DNA from: a virus
Length of the DNA stretch: 21,279 bases
Reading direction: 5' to 3' (one strand)
IMG/VR virus record: IMGVR_UViG_3300046313_000210
Span: 1-21,279 of that record
Shown here: piece after piece, positions 21,243-21,279 of the stretch
Layout: each line of letters begins with the position of its first letter
Numbering within the stretch: the stretch's first letter is position 1
Made by a program: the position numbers and the translations under genes
Notes under the pieces: model-generated
The model's input: only the letters and a program-made list of their open reading frames with translations
Told to the model about the DNA's origin: nothing
Databases searched by the model: none

Positions 21243-21279
21243 CAGATGATTTCATCAATCAATTTGTGGAACACTATGG
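21239..21279 (+). CDS. Partial gene after topoisomerase large subunit
   Basis: Opens with ATG overlapping the previous TGA (ATGA), giving MTDDFINQFVEHY before the window ends. In T4-like phages the topoisomerase medium subunit is a common neighbour, but these residues are too few to say. Confidence 0.5.
   Translation, partial: MTDDFINQFVEHY

Noticed and set aside
1-21279. CRISPR arrays or tRNA genes
   Set aside because: No regularly spaced direct repeats and no cloverleaf-like segment with a TTC-loop were seen on either strand; the only tandem repeat is the hexanucleotide in tnpB.

Overview
This window is part of a T4-like (tailed, contractile-tail) bacteriophage genome. The evidence is a set of recognisable T4-type core proteins in compact, overlapping operons: head completion protein gp4, baseplate proteins (gp48/54-like, gp53, gp27-like, gp5-like spike), late sigma factor gp55, recombination nuclease gp47/gp46, late co-activator gp33, helicase loader gp59, ssDNA-binding protein gp32 and the large topoisomerase II subunit. 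The gp32 lacks the T4 zinc site and resembles the distant ('exo-T-even'/cyanophage-like) branch more than T4 itself. The host cannot be read from this sequence.

Left arm (1-6519, minus strand): a leftward cassette of about 20 small genes, nearly all overlapping their neighbours by 4-14 bases and mostly of unknown function. It carries two near-identical copies of a sigma70-type promoter. It also holds six tiny ORFs that share the start M-x-x-(S/N)-(D/E)-L-P; in five of them the upstream gene's stop codon lies inside this shared start. Four coding regions too small for ordinary ORF calling (3842-4006, 3192-3353, 3037-3201, 196-345) fill what look like gaps. A TnpB-only IS200/IS605-type element interrupts the cassette at about 4200-5570.

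Middle (6520-6935): a 415-base non-coding region. It holds a dumbbell-like nest of inverted repeats closed by perfect 32-bp arms. Each arm contains a complete promoter, so two convergent promoters fire toward each other. A third promoter drives the gene to the left. Gene 4 (minus) follows, then a 16-base palindrome separates it from the rightward genes.

Right arm (7415-21279, plus strand): a baseplate/tail-hub operon (48-like, 53, 27-like, an ADP-ribosyltransferase, 5-like spike with an unusual hydrolase domain); then 55-47-46, in which gene 46 is broken by a +1 frame change; a four-helix membrane protein; a small protein, 33, an unknown gene, 59 and 32, closed by a strong terminator; then the topoisomerase large subunit and the start of another gene. 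Several promoters place an ATG 6-7 bases after the -10 box, implying leaderless transcripts. Together these genes cover virion assembly, late transcription and recombination-dependent replication.
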